Part shown: in pieces, positions 7,546 to 14,262 of the stretch
How positions within the stretch are numbered: the first letter of the stretch is position 1
How the letters are laid out: every line of letters begins with the position of its first letter
Assembly (NCBI GenBank): GCA_017545045.1
Contig: JAFYDA010000092.1
Span: forward strand, 1 to 35,327
Reading direction: 5' to 3'
DNA from: Prevotella sp.
GTDB taxonomy: Bacteria > Bacteroidota > Bacteroidia > Bacteroidales > Bacteroidaceae
DNA length: 35,327 nucleotides
Program-made: the position numbers and the translations under genes
The notes under the pieces: model-generated
Told to the model about the DNA's origin: nothing
The model's input: the letters and a program-made list of their open reading frames with translations, nothing else
Database searches by the model: none

Positions 7546-8547
7546 ATGAAGACTTTTATGAATGTCGGCGACATAGGGCCTTTGGACAAGGCACTGGCCG
7601 AAGCACAGGAAATTAAGAACGACAGATTCAAGTATCAGCAGTTGGGACGGAACAAGACGCTGATGATGATTTTCTTCAACAACTCACTGCGCACCCGCCT
7701 CTCGACGCAGAAGGCAGCCATGAACCTCGGCATGAACGTCATCGTGCTCGACGTGAACGCCGGCGCATGGAAGCTGGAAACGGAGCGCGGCGTCATCATG
7801 GACGGCGACAAGTCGGAACACTTGCTGGAGGCCATCCCTGTCATGGGGTGCTACTGCGACATCATTGGCGTGCGCTCCTTCGCCGGTCTGACCGACCGCG
7901 ACTACGACTACGCCGAGACAGTGGTCAACCAGTTCATCAAGTACAGCGGCCGCCCCGTCTTCGCCATGGAGACGGCCACGGTGCATCCGCTGCAGGCTTT
8001 TGCCGACCTGATTACGATTGAGGAATACTGGCGCCGCCCCGCCTGTTGCGGCACTGCCACCACCAATGAAGCGAAGCGCCCGAAGGTCGTGCTGACATGG
8101 GCTCCCCACTGCCGCGCACTGCCGCAGGCCGTGCCCAACTCGTTCGCACAGTGGATGCTGGCAGCCGACGTCGACTTCGTCGTCACCCATCCCGAAGGCT
8201 ACGAGCTCGACCCGAAGTTTGTGGGCAATGCCCGCGTGGAGTACAACCAACGGAAAGCCTTCGAAGGGGCCGACTTCATCTACGCCAAGAACTGGTCAAA
8301 CCCGGGCGTCACCAATCTTGCCGACTACGGCAAGATTACATCCAAGGACATGGCGTGGACGGTGGACACGGAGCACATGTCGTGGACGAACAACGCGAAG
8401 TTCATGCACTGCCTGCCCGTGCGCCGCGGCCTCATCGTGACCGACGACGTGATAGAGTCGGCGAACTCCATCGTCATTCCCGAGGCTGCCAACCGCGAGA
8501 TCAGCTGCTCAGTGGTGCTTAAGCGTATGCTTGAAGCGCTTGGTTAA
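7546..8547 (+). CDS. argF': N-succinylornithine carbamoyltransferase
   Basis: This 333-residue protein belongs to the aspartate/ornithine carbamoyltransferase superfamily and matches the Bacteroidota branch that carbamoylates N-succinyl-L-ornithine in arginine synthesis. Seen are the carbamoyl-phosphate loop NNSLRTRLSTQ (45-55, in place of STRT), KLETERGVIMDGDK (76-89), HPLQAFAD in the centre, and HCLPVRRG from about 288. Trp75 is conserved. Residue 90 is Ser where I recall Pro in the Bacteroides fragilis enzyme; a Glu there marks the N-acetylornithine type, so Ser still fits succinyl use. About ten extra residues (ACCGTATTNEA region, about 168-178) separate ITIEEYW from KRPKV compared with the remembered B. 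fragilis protein. The 3' end overlaps the convergent NigD-like gene by 39 bp. Confidence 0.88.
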   Translation: MKTFMNVGDIGPLDKALAEAQEIKNDRFKYQQLGRNKTLMMIFFNNSLRTRLSTQKAAMNLGMNVIVLDVNAGAWKLETERGVIMDGDKSEHLLEAIPVMGCYCDIIGVRSFAGLTDRDYDYAETVVNQFIKYSGRPVFAMETATVHPLQAFADLITIEEYWRRPACCGTATTNEAKRPKVVLTWAPHCRALPQAVPNSFAQWMLAADVDFVVTHPEGYELDPKFVGNARVEYNQRKAFEGADFIYAKNWSNPGVTNLADYGKITSKDMAWTVDTEHMSWTNNAKFMHCLPVRRGLIVTDDVIESANSIVIPEAANREISCSVVLKRMLEALG

Positions 8548-9180
8548 TACGCCGCTATAAGTATTGACTGACAGTTGCAGCGAGTCTACATCCAGTGTGT
8601 CAACGGGCACGCTGATGTAGACACGTTGCGAATAGTATTCGGGCACGTCGCCCTGATTGTGGTAGAGACGCAATTGGTAGGTGCGCCGCCCGTCGCCATG
8701 GGTCAGAATAGTGTCGCCGACGATGCCCACCGACTGTTTCTGCGTGAGGCTGTCGACGGCACCGAGTTTCACGACAAGACCCAGGTTCAGATACTTGCCG
8801 TTGGCACTGAGCCATGCCGACTCGAAGCCCACGGGGTCGGTCTTGACGGCTGTCTTAAGCAGCGAATGATGCTTGACAGGGACGGTGGTAATCTGACTGA
8901 TATTGAGGGCTTCAACTTCTGTTCCTACCATATTATAATATAGGACGGCACGATAGGTGGTGTCGGCCTTCAGCCACTTGGCTGTGAAAGGTGCCTTCAG
9001 CGTCAGCCGCTGGTCGTCGTCGGTCACGACGTATGTCACGCTGCGGTCGGCATTGGAGTAAGCCTCCACAAAGTCGGCACGCATGTGGGAATACGTGGCG
9101 TCGCCCTTGTCGTAGACGTCCTGTTCGCAGGCTGTCAGCAACACGATCAGGAGGGTAAGCAGTTGACGCAGTTTCTTCAT
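8509..9180 (-). CDS. NigD-like lipoprotein
   Basis: This 223-residue protein starts with a lipoprotein signal, MKKLRQLLTLLIVLLTACEQ, with the lipobox Cys at 18, so it should be lipid-anchored after export. The remainder is predicted as beta-rich and resembles the NigD-like family of Bacteroidota, whose function is unknown beyond association with bacteriocin or outer-membrane clusters. Motifs such as RLTLKAPFTAKWLKADTTYRAVLYYN and QRVYISVPVD are family-like. It is the last gene of the PASTA-rluD-ddl-acyltransferase operon; its ATG overlaps the acyltransferase stop as ATGA (9177-9180). Its own last 39 bases overlap the end of argF' on the other strand. Function is not assigned. Confidence 0.72.
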   Translation of the reverse strand: MKKLRQLLTLLIVLLTACEQDVYDKGDATYSHMRADFVEAYSNADRSVTYVVTDDDQRLTLKAPFTAKWLKADTTYRAVLYYNMVGTEVEALNISQITTVPVKHHSLLKTAVKTDPVGFESAWLSANGKYLNLGLVVKLGAVDSLTQKQSVGIVGDTILTHGDGRRTYQLRLYHNQGDVPEYYSQRVYISVPVDTLDVDSLQLSVNTYSGVLTKRFKHTLKHH

Positions 9181-10337
9181 TGTGCAGCTTGGTAGTTTCT
9201 TAGCGGGTTGGCATACATCGTCAGGATGCGCTCACGCAGGAACGCCTCGTCCTTGTTGGGTATGCTTATCTTAGCCAACTGTCCTGCCACATAGCGGACG
9301 AAGCGCTCCACGTCATCGGTAGTATAGTGGTCGCTATAGTCGCGGTTGGCGGCCAGCAGGTCGGCAGCAACGTAGTTACAGGGGAAGAGCTCGTAGCCTC
9401 GGTGTATCTCGCGGTCCATGCGCTGGGCTATCGTGGCAAAGAACTCCTTGCGGGGCAGGTCCTTCAGTTCGTCAATCCACGTGTTGACGGGAGCGGCGGC
9501 ACGATAGACCACGCGGCCCTTATAGCCGAAGATGCCCGTCTTCATGTTGTCGAGGTCGTCCTGGCGCGATTTCTTGAACTGCGGGTTGTCGCGCTTCTGC
9601 TGGAATTCCTGCGCCTTCAGGTAGTCGCAGGGGTCGTATTCGTAGCTGATGGTCATCGGCACGATGTTCAGCTCGCGGAGGCTGTCGGCAGGTGAACCGC
9701 CGGTCACGGAATTGCCCATGGCCAGCATCTTCAGCACGGCGTCTTGCGTACGGTCGTCGGAGTCCTTGGCGCGCCCTTCACGCTGTGCTATCCAGATGTT
9801 CTCGTGCTTCTGGGTCACAGCGTAGTGGATGTAGCGGCTCATGAGCTGGCTCGACTCCATCATCTCGTGAGGCGTCAGTCCACGGCGCACGGTGAAGGCC
9901 TTGTTCATGCGCACCAAGCGCTTGATCCAGGGGTAGATGAGCAGATTGTCGCCGATGCCTATCTCTACGGTTGTAGGGAAGCCGCCTTCTATCAGCAGCA
10001 CATCGAGGAAGGCGGAGTCGAGCACGATGTCGCGGTGATTGGTGACAAACGTATAGCGCAGCTCACCGCTTTGCAGTGTAGCACTGTCTAAAGAGCAGCC
10101 GTCGGTGTGTTTCCGCATGATGTACTTCACTACGGGTTTCATAAACCGCATCTGGAAGTCGAGCGGTGTCTTCACGCCGGTGAAGGCCAGCCGCAGCAGT
10201 CCGTTGCGGACGGCTTTAGGCAGCCACGGTGCGAAGCCTTTCATGATGACGTTGAACTGGCGGTCGTTGAGCATGTCGTCGAACGCCTGCCGCATTTCCT
10301 CAGGCTCGTAAGGCCTTATCTCGTCGAACTCGTTCAT
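9177..10337 (-). CDS. Lysophospholipid/1-acyl-glycerol-3-phosphate acyltransferase-like protein
   Basis: This 386-residue protein resembles the glycerolipid acyltransferases of Bacteroidota, which add a fatty acyl chain to a lysophospholipid or related acceptor at the membrane. The block TFVTNHRDIVLDSAF (96-110) is the acyltransferase motif I region. Here His101 and Asp107 are separated by five residues rather than the canonical four, although His101 to Asp103 is also available. IAQREGRAKDSDDRTQ (about 180-195) is the glycerol-phosphate binding-like block. No clear transmembrane segment is visible. It overlaps the ddl stop and the NigD-like start by ATGA on both sides, so it sits in the middle of a tightly coupled envelope operon. 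Exact acceptor is unknown. Confidence 0.78.
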   Translation of the reverse strand: MNEFDEIRPYEPEEMRQAFDDMLNDRQFNVIMKGFAPWLPKAVRNGLLRLAFTGVKTPLDFQMRFMKPVVKYIMRKHTDGCSLDSATLQSGELRYTFVTNHRDIVLDSAFLDVLLIEGGFPTTVEIGIGDNLLIYPWIKRLVRMNKAFTVRRGLTPHEMMESSQLMSRYIHYAVTQKHENIWIAQREGRAKDSDDRTQDAVLKMLAMGNSVTGGSPADSLRELNIVPMTISYEYDPCDYLKAQEFQQKRDNPQFKKSRQDDLDNMKTGIFGYKGRVVYRAAAPVNTWIDELKDLPRKEFFATIAQRMDREIHRGYELFPCNYVAADLLAANRDYSDHYTTDDVERFVRYVAGQLAKISIPNKDEAFLRERILTMYANPLRNYQAAQ

Positions 10338-11326
10338 GCAAACTGGTTTTCTACAATATCTGTCAGCACATCCTTCATATCCAAACCGGCCGCTTTCACC
10401 TGCTGCGGAATAAAACTGGTAGCGGTCATGCCCGGCGTGGTATTGACTTCTAACATGGAGATTTTGCCCTCTTTGGAGATGATGTAGTCTATGCGGATGA
10501 TGCCGTTGCAGTGCAGGATGTTGTAGATGTGGCTTGTGATCTTGCCTACGCGCTCAGCAATCTCGGGGCTAATGTGTGCGGGGGTGATTTCCTTCACCTG
10601 ACCGTTGTACTTCGCGTCGTAGTCGAAGAACTCGTTGGACGTCACCACCTCGGTGATGGGCAGCAACACTGTTTTCTCGCGAGTCTTGTAGCAGCCCTGG
10701 GTAATCTCCGTGCCTTCAAGGAAACTCTCGACCATGATTTCCGGACTCTCGAGCATAGCCTTGCGGATGGCGGGAGCCAGCTGATCCTTGCACTTCACTT
10801 TCGATACACCGAACGAAGAGCCGTCGGCGGCGGGCTTCACGAAGCAGGGCATGCCAATGCGCTCCTCTATCTCGTCATCACCCACCAGCTCCTCATAGCC
10901 CTGACGAATGAGCATTGAGTCGGCCACGCTGACACCGTAGCCTCGCAGGTACTGGTTCAGCACGAACTTGTCGAACGTCATGGCCTCGACGAGCACACCG
11001 CTGGTGGAATAGGGTATCCCTATCAGGTCGAAATAGCCCTGCAGTATGCCATTCTCGCCTGGTGTGCCGTGAATGGTGATATAGGCGTAGTCGAACAACT
11101 GAGCCTTGCCGTCCTCCATGAACGAGAAGTCATTACGGTCAATCTTGACCGTGATGCCGCCCGGCAGCTCCACATGCCAGTCCTGGCCTTTGATGTCTAC
11201 GATGTAGACATTATAGCGTTCCTTGTCGAAAAAGGAATACAAGCCTTGTGCTGAGCGCAGCGATACGTCGTGCTCAGATGAGTCGCCACCACAGACGATG
11301 GCAATGTTTCTCTTCAAATTCTTCAT
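10334..11326 (-). CDS. ddl: D-alanine--D-alanine ligase
   Basis: This 330-residue ATP-grasp enzyme joins two D-alanines with ATP, providing the dipeptide for peptidoglycan precursor UDP-MurNAc-pentapeptide. Signatures seen are IAIVCGGDSSEHDVSLRSA at the N-terminus (first substrate Glu), the IHGTPGENGILQGYFDLIGIPYSTSG block, PADGSSFGVSKV, FLEGTEITQGCY, and the C-terminal metal-binding IRIDYIISKEGKISMLEVNTTPGMT. FFDYDAKYNGQVKEITPA carries the omega-loop Tyr typical of D-Ala rather than D-lactate acceptors. Length is a little over 300, as usual. It lies 31 bp downstream of rluD, across an 8-bp tandem repeat, and overlaps the acyltransferase by 4 bp. Confidence 0.95.
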   Translation of the reverse strand: MKNLKRNIAIVCGGDSSEHDVSLRSAQGLYSFFDKERYNVYIVDIKGQDWHVELPGGITVKIDRNDFSFMEDGKAQLFDYAYITIHGTPGENGILQGYFDLIGIPYSTSGVLVEAMTFDKFVLNQYLRGYGVSVADSMLIRQGYEELVGDDEIEERIGMPCFVKPAADGSSFGVSKVKCKDQLAPAIRKAMLESPEIMVESFLEGTEITQGCYKTREKTVLLPITEVVTSNEFFDYDAKYNGQVKEITPAHISPEIAERVGKITSHIYNILHCNGIIRIDYIISKEGKISMLEVNTTPGMTATSFIPQQVKAAGLDMKDVLTDIVENQFA

Positions 11327-11337
11327 CGATTTATCTT

Positions 11338-11377
11338 TCCGTTATTACGTTATGTCGTTATGACGTTATTTCGTCAT
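11338..11377. repeat. 8-bp tandem repeat across the rluD stop codon
   Basis: On the plus strand the units TCCGTTAT, TACGTTAT, GTCGTTAT and GACGTTAT follow each other at 11338-11369, and TTCGTCAT and GACGGTTAT continue the pattern less exactly. The pattern NNCGTTAT has a period of eight, which is not a multiple of three. The rluD stop (11358-11360) lies inside the array, so unit gain or loss would change the protein's C-terminal tail and the spacing to ddl. Confidence 0.7.
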
Positions 11378-12431
11378 GACGGTTATTTCCCTTTATATAA
11401 TTTCGCCACTTGTCAATCACGGCGGCCATGTCTTCCGGCAATTCGCTGGTGAAATCCATCTGCCGTCCCGTCGTGGGGTGCACAAAGCCCAGTGTACGGG
11501 CGTGCAACACCTGTCGCGGACAGAGCCGGAAACAGTTTTGAATGAACGCCTTGTACGTCGACGACCTTTCGCCGCGCAGTATCTCAGTGCCGCCATAGCG
11601 CTCGTCACAGAACAGCGGGTGGCCAATGTGCTTCATGTGTGCACGTATCTGGTGCGTACGTCCCGTCTCCAACCTGCACTCCACGAGCGTAGTATAGCCG
11701 AAACGCTCTATGACACGCCAGTGTGTCACTGCCGGCTTGCCTGTGTCAGAATCGGACGGGAAGACTGTCATGCGCTGGCGGTCGCGGGGATCGCGGCCTA
11801 TGTTGCCCTCGATGCGTCCTTCATCCTCGGTGAAGTGGCCCCACACCAAGGCATTGTACGAACGATGGGTGTCATGATTGAAGAACTGTGCGCCGAGCTT
11901 TGTCTTGGCCTCCGGCGTCTTCGCCACTACCAGCAGTCCGCTGGTGTCCTTGTCTATGCGGTGCACCAGTCCCACCGACGGGTCGTTGGGGTCGTATGTC
12001 GGCAGTTCGCGCAGGTGCCAGGCAATGGCGTTCACCAGTGTGCCGTGGAAGTTGCCTACGCCCGGATGCACTACCAGTCCTGCGGGCTTGTCAATCACCA
12101 TCAGCTGGTCATCCTCGTACACCACGTCGAGCGGCATGTCCTCCGGCTCAATCGTGGTGTCGTAGTGCGGACGGTCGAGCATCAGCGTCACCACGTCGCC
12201 TGCCCTCACCTTATAGTTGCTCTTCACCGCACGGTCGCCCACATGAATGAAGCCCGCCTCGGCCGCCATCTGTATACGGTTGCGGGTGGTGTGGGGCATG
12301 TGTTCAGCAAGGAACTTGTCTATGCGCAACGGTTCCTGTCCGCGGTCAACCTCGATGCGGAAGTGCTCGTACAGCTGTTGGCTTTCCTCGTCCAGTTCCG
12401 GGTCGTTCAGTATCAGTTCCTCGTTCTCCAT
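11358..12431 (-). CDS. rluD: RluD-type 23S rRNA pseudouridine synthase
   Basis: This 357-residue RluA-family enzyme isomerises uridines in helix 69 of 23S rRNA if it is the RluD ortholog. An S4 RNA-binding domain is present at about 35-80 (LRIDKFLAEHMPHTTRNRIQ). The catalytic domain carries VIDKPAGLVVHPG (112-124) and HRIDKDTSGLLVVAK with nucleophile Asp160. GRTHQIRAHMKHIGHPLFCDERYGG is also complete. The start at 12431 is chosen because it lies one base after the PASTA stop (TGA-C-ATG); a GTG four codons earlier would overlap. It is the second gene of the operon. The last codons are made of an 8-bp tandem repeat. Confidence 0.92.
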   Translation of the reverse strand: MENEELILNDPELDEESQQLYEHFRIEVDRGQEPLRIDKFLAEHMPHTTRNRIQMAAEAGFIHVGDRAVKSNYKVRAGDVVTLMLDRPHYDTTIEPEDMPLDVVYEDDQLMVIDKPAGLVVHPGVGNFHGTLVNAIAWHLRELPTYDPNDPSVGLVHRIDKDTSGLLVVAKTPEAKTKLGAQFFNHDTHRSYNALVWGHFTEDEGRIEGNIGRDPRDRQRMTVFPSDSDTGKPAVTHWRVIERFGYTTLVECRLETGRTHQIRAHMKHIGHPLFCDERYGGTEILRGERSSTYKAFIQNCFRLCPRQVLHARTLGFVHPTTGRQMDFTSELPEDMAAVIDKWRNYIKGNNRHDEITS

Positions 12432-12432
12432 G

Positions 12433-13128
12433 TCAGAAATCACTCAGTCCGCTGTCGTCCACCACGGTGTTACCGTCAGATTCTGTTGTCTCCTCAAACT
12501 CGTCTTCCATTCCTAAACGGTCTTCCATATTCATCATGTCAGGATCGGTATAGTCAATATCTTCAAAATCACCGAAGTGACCATTGCCAATAAGCAGTGT
12601 CAATGGGGTATCGATGGTCACACGGTCACCCGTATTGAGCTGGCGGCCATGAGACAAGATGCCGTAAACCCAGTCCTTCTCACCCAAAATGCGCTTAGGA
12701 GGCAGTAGTTTGAAACCTAATGCCTGCAACTTGGCTTCCGCCTCGCGGTAGCTGCTGTTGTCGATCACGTCGGGAATAGGAAACGAAGGTGAAGACGGGG
12801 AATTGATGGTGACATAGACGACATGGCCTGACTTTACTTTCGTCCCTGGACCAGGAGACTGTGCCAGGATGCAATGGGCAGGAAGGCGCTTGTTGTAGCC
12901 TGAGTCGGTAACCACCATCTCAAGCCCTTTCTCTTCCAACAGCAGGCGGGCGTTGTCACTGCTCATTTTCACCATGTCGGGCAACTCTATACCTTCACCA
13001 TGGTGAGTGTAGACTTCTAAGCCGTATTTCAGTCCAAAGCACAATCCTACAATGACTAGTCCCATGGCTAACAAGTTCCACCACAGGTATAGGCTGCAGA
13101 ACTTTCCAAAGAATTCCTTAATTTTCAT
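12433..13128 (-). CDS. Membrane-anchored PASTA domain protein
   Basis: This 231-residue protein has a short cytoplasmic start, one membrane segment at about 15-36 (LWWNLLAMGLVIVGLCFGLKY), and an outside portion with two PASTA domains: roughly 45-110 (GIELPDMVKMSSDNARLLLEEKGL) and 112-185 (FPIPDVIDNSSYREAEAKLQALGF). An acidic tail follows, with repeated Glu and Asp. PASTA domains bind peptidoglycan fragments or beta-lactams in kinases and penicillin-binding proteins of other phyla. No kinase or transpeptidase domain is present here, which is normal for this Bacteroidota family. As first gene of the operon with rluD and ddl it probably acts at the cell wall. Its promoter at 13150-13180 fits the consensus well. 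Confidence 0.9.
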   Translation of the reverse strand: MKIKEFFGKFCSLYLWWNLLAMGLVIVGLCFGLKYGLEVYTHHGEGIELPDMVKMSSDNARLLLEEKGLEMVVTDSGYNKRLPAHCILAQSPGPGTKVKSGHVVYVTINSPSSPSFPIPDVIDNSSYREAEAKLQALGFKLLPPKRILGEKDWVYGILSHGRQLNTGDRVTIDTPLTLLIGNGHFGDFEDIDYTDPDMMNMEDRLGMEDEFEETTESDGNTVVDDSGLSDF

Positions 13129-13149
13129 GGATGAATTACTTTTTCAGTG

Positions 13150-13180
13150 CAAAAGTAATAAAAAAACAGAAAGAAGCAAA
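13150..13180 (-). promoter_or_regulatory. Promoter of the PASTA-rluD-ddl operon
   Basis: On the minus strand TTTG (13180-13177), a 19-nt spacer and TACTTTTG (13157-13150) fit TTTG-N19-TAnnTTTG. The PASTA ATG at 13128 follows after about 20 nt. It separates this operon from rpmH upstream. Confidence 0.65.
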
Positions 13181-13231
13181 GAATTCTCTCTACTTCTTTC
13201 TCTTTTTCTTTCATTTTATAAGACGTATCGC

Positions 13232-13387
13232 TTACTTTCCGTGATTTTCGTCTGATACGGTTAACTTCTTACGACCCTTGGCGCGGCGTGAAGCCAACAC
13301 ACGGCGACCATTCTTTGTGGCCATTCTCTCACGGAAGCCGTGCTTGTTGACGCGACGGCGGTTGTGGGGCTGAAATGTTCTTTTCAT
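13232..13387 (-). CDS. rpmH: 50S ribosomal protein L34
   Basis: This 51-residue protein is bacterial L34, a small basic protein of the large ribosomal subunit. The reading begins [18 protein letters not shown], continues with [21 protein letters not shown], and ends with [12 protein letters not shown], a clear match over the whole family length. The last few residues are the Bacteroidota-type tail extension. In many bacteria rpmH lies beside rnpA and dnaA; here it stands alone between the PASTA operon and efp, as in other Bacteroidota. It has its own consensus promoter at 13433-13464. Confidence 0.96.
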   Translation of the reverse strand: MKRTFQPHNRRRVNKHGFRERMATKNGRRVLASRRAKGRKKLTVSDENHGK

Positions 13388-13432
13388 TGCTCTTTTTTTT
13401 ATTTATATGTTATTCTTTACCGATTTGGGGTG

Positions 13433-13464
13433 CAAAGGTACTTATTTCTTTTGAATTACGCAAA
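13433..13464 (-). promoter_or_regulatory. Promoter of rpmH
   Basis: On the minus strand TTTG (13464-13461), a 20-nt spacer and TACCTTTG (13440-13433) match the consensus. The leader to the ATG at 13387 is about 40 nt and A/T-rich. A second TACCTTTG (13537-13530) further upstream lacks a well-spaced TTTG. Confidence 0.7.
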
Positions 13465-13485
13465 TTTCCAACGAAATTTTTCATC

Positions 13486-13506
13486 TTTCACTTTTCACTT
13501 TTCACT
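13486..13506. repeat. Three 7-bp repeats (TTTCACT) between rpmH and efp
   Basis: TTTCACT occurs three times in perfect tandem. The unit differs by one base from the CTTCACT unit found inside the glycosyltransferase gene at 14567-14594 and from its reverse complement at 14222-14241. It lies between the divergent rpmH and efp promoters. Confidence 0.7.
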
Positions 13507-13575
13507 TTTTTCGCTCCTTTAGCTTGCTCCAAAGGTACTTTCCATCGAAAAAACAAAAGAAAAATCGCTTTTTCC

Positions 13576-13606
13576 TTTGCTTTTTGCTCACTTATTCGTA
13601 CCTTTG
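13576..13606 (+). promoter_or_regulatory. Promoter of efp
   Basis: TTTG (13576-13579), a 19-nt spacer and TACCTTTG (13599-13606) match the consensus. The spacer and -7 box share the block TTTTGCTCACTTATTCGTA with the argF' promoter. The efp ATG follows at 13642. Confidence 0.7.
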
Positions 13607-13641
13607 CAACCAAATTCCAATAAAGACATTATTTTATAAGT

Positions 13642-14208
13642 ATGATTAATTCACAAGACATCAAAAAAGGAACCGCCATTCGCATGGACGGTGGCATTTG
13701 GGTTTGCATCGATTTCCAGCATCGCAAGCCAGGTAAGGGTAACACCATCATGAACATCAAGGTGAAGAACGTCAGCGACGGCCGTGTGCTTGAGCGTCGT
13801 TACAACATCGGTGAGAAACTGGAGGACGTCGTCATTGAGCGCCGCCCCTACCAGTACCTGTATGAGGATCAGTCGGGTCGCATCTTCATGAACCAGGAGA
13901 CTTTCGAGCAGATTCCCATCGACAACGATCTCGTAATCGGTCATGAGTATATGAAGGAGAGCGATATTGTGGAAGTTGTCAGCGACACTACCGACGGTAC
14001 CATCCTCTATGCTGAAATGCCCGTGAAGACCATCCTGCGTGTCACTCACTCTGAGCCCGGCATCAAGGGCGACACCGCTACCAACACGCTGAAGCCTGCT
14101 ACACTGGAGACTGGCGTTGAAGTGCGCGTTCCCCTGTTCATCAATGAGGGCGACCTCATCCAGGTCGACACCCGCGACGGCTCATATCTGGCTCGCGCCA
14201 AGGAGTAA
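13642..14208 (+). CDS. efp: Translation elongation factor P
   Basis: This 188-residue protein is EF-P, which binds stalled ribosomes and helps form peptide bonds at proline stretches. It has the three-domain layout: an N-terminal KOW-like domain with the exposed loop HRKPGKGN (Lys32 at the tip, the usual modification site), a middle OB domain (from about 65, YLYEDQSGRIFMNQETFEQI), and a C-terminal OB domain with GIKGDTATNTLKPATLETGVEVRVPLFINEGDLIQVDTRDGSYLARAKE, the family signature. No EF-P modification enzyme lies nearby. It has its own promoter and is followed by a glycosyltransferase after 54 bp. Confidence 0.96.
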   Translation: MINSQDIKKGTAIRMDGGIWVCIDFQHRKPGKGNTIMNIKVKNVSDGRVLERRYNIGEKLEDVVIERRPYQYLYEDQSGRIFMNQETFEQIPIDNDLVIGHEYMKESDIVEVVSDTTDGTILYAEMPVKTILRVTHSEPGIKGDTATNTLKPATLETGVEVRVPLFINEGDLIQVDTRDGSYLARAKE

Positions 14209-14221
14209 CCGTTAAGGTAAA

Positions 14222-14241
14222 AGTGAAGAGTGAAGAGTGAA
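14222..14241. repeat. 7-bp repeat (AGTGAAG) upstream of the glycosyltransferase
   Basis: Almost three perfect units of AGTGAAG lie 22-41 bp before the glycosyltransferase start. The 20-base stretch is the exact reverse complement of part of the tract inside the gene at 14567-14594. The two therefore form an inverted repeat around the start codon and first hundred codons. Confidence 0.75.
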
Positions 14242-14262
14242 TAATTTGCTACCGCTCTTTAG

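Noticed and set aside
11376-12593. A 405-codon open frame on the plus strand
   Set aside because: It lies antisense to rluD and the PASTA gene, both of which have clear family motifs. The translated text has no recognisable domain, so it is a codon-bias shadow.
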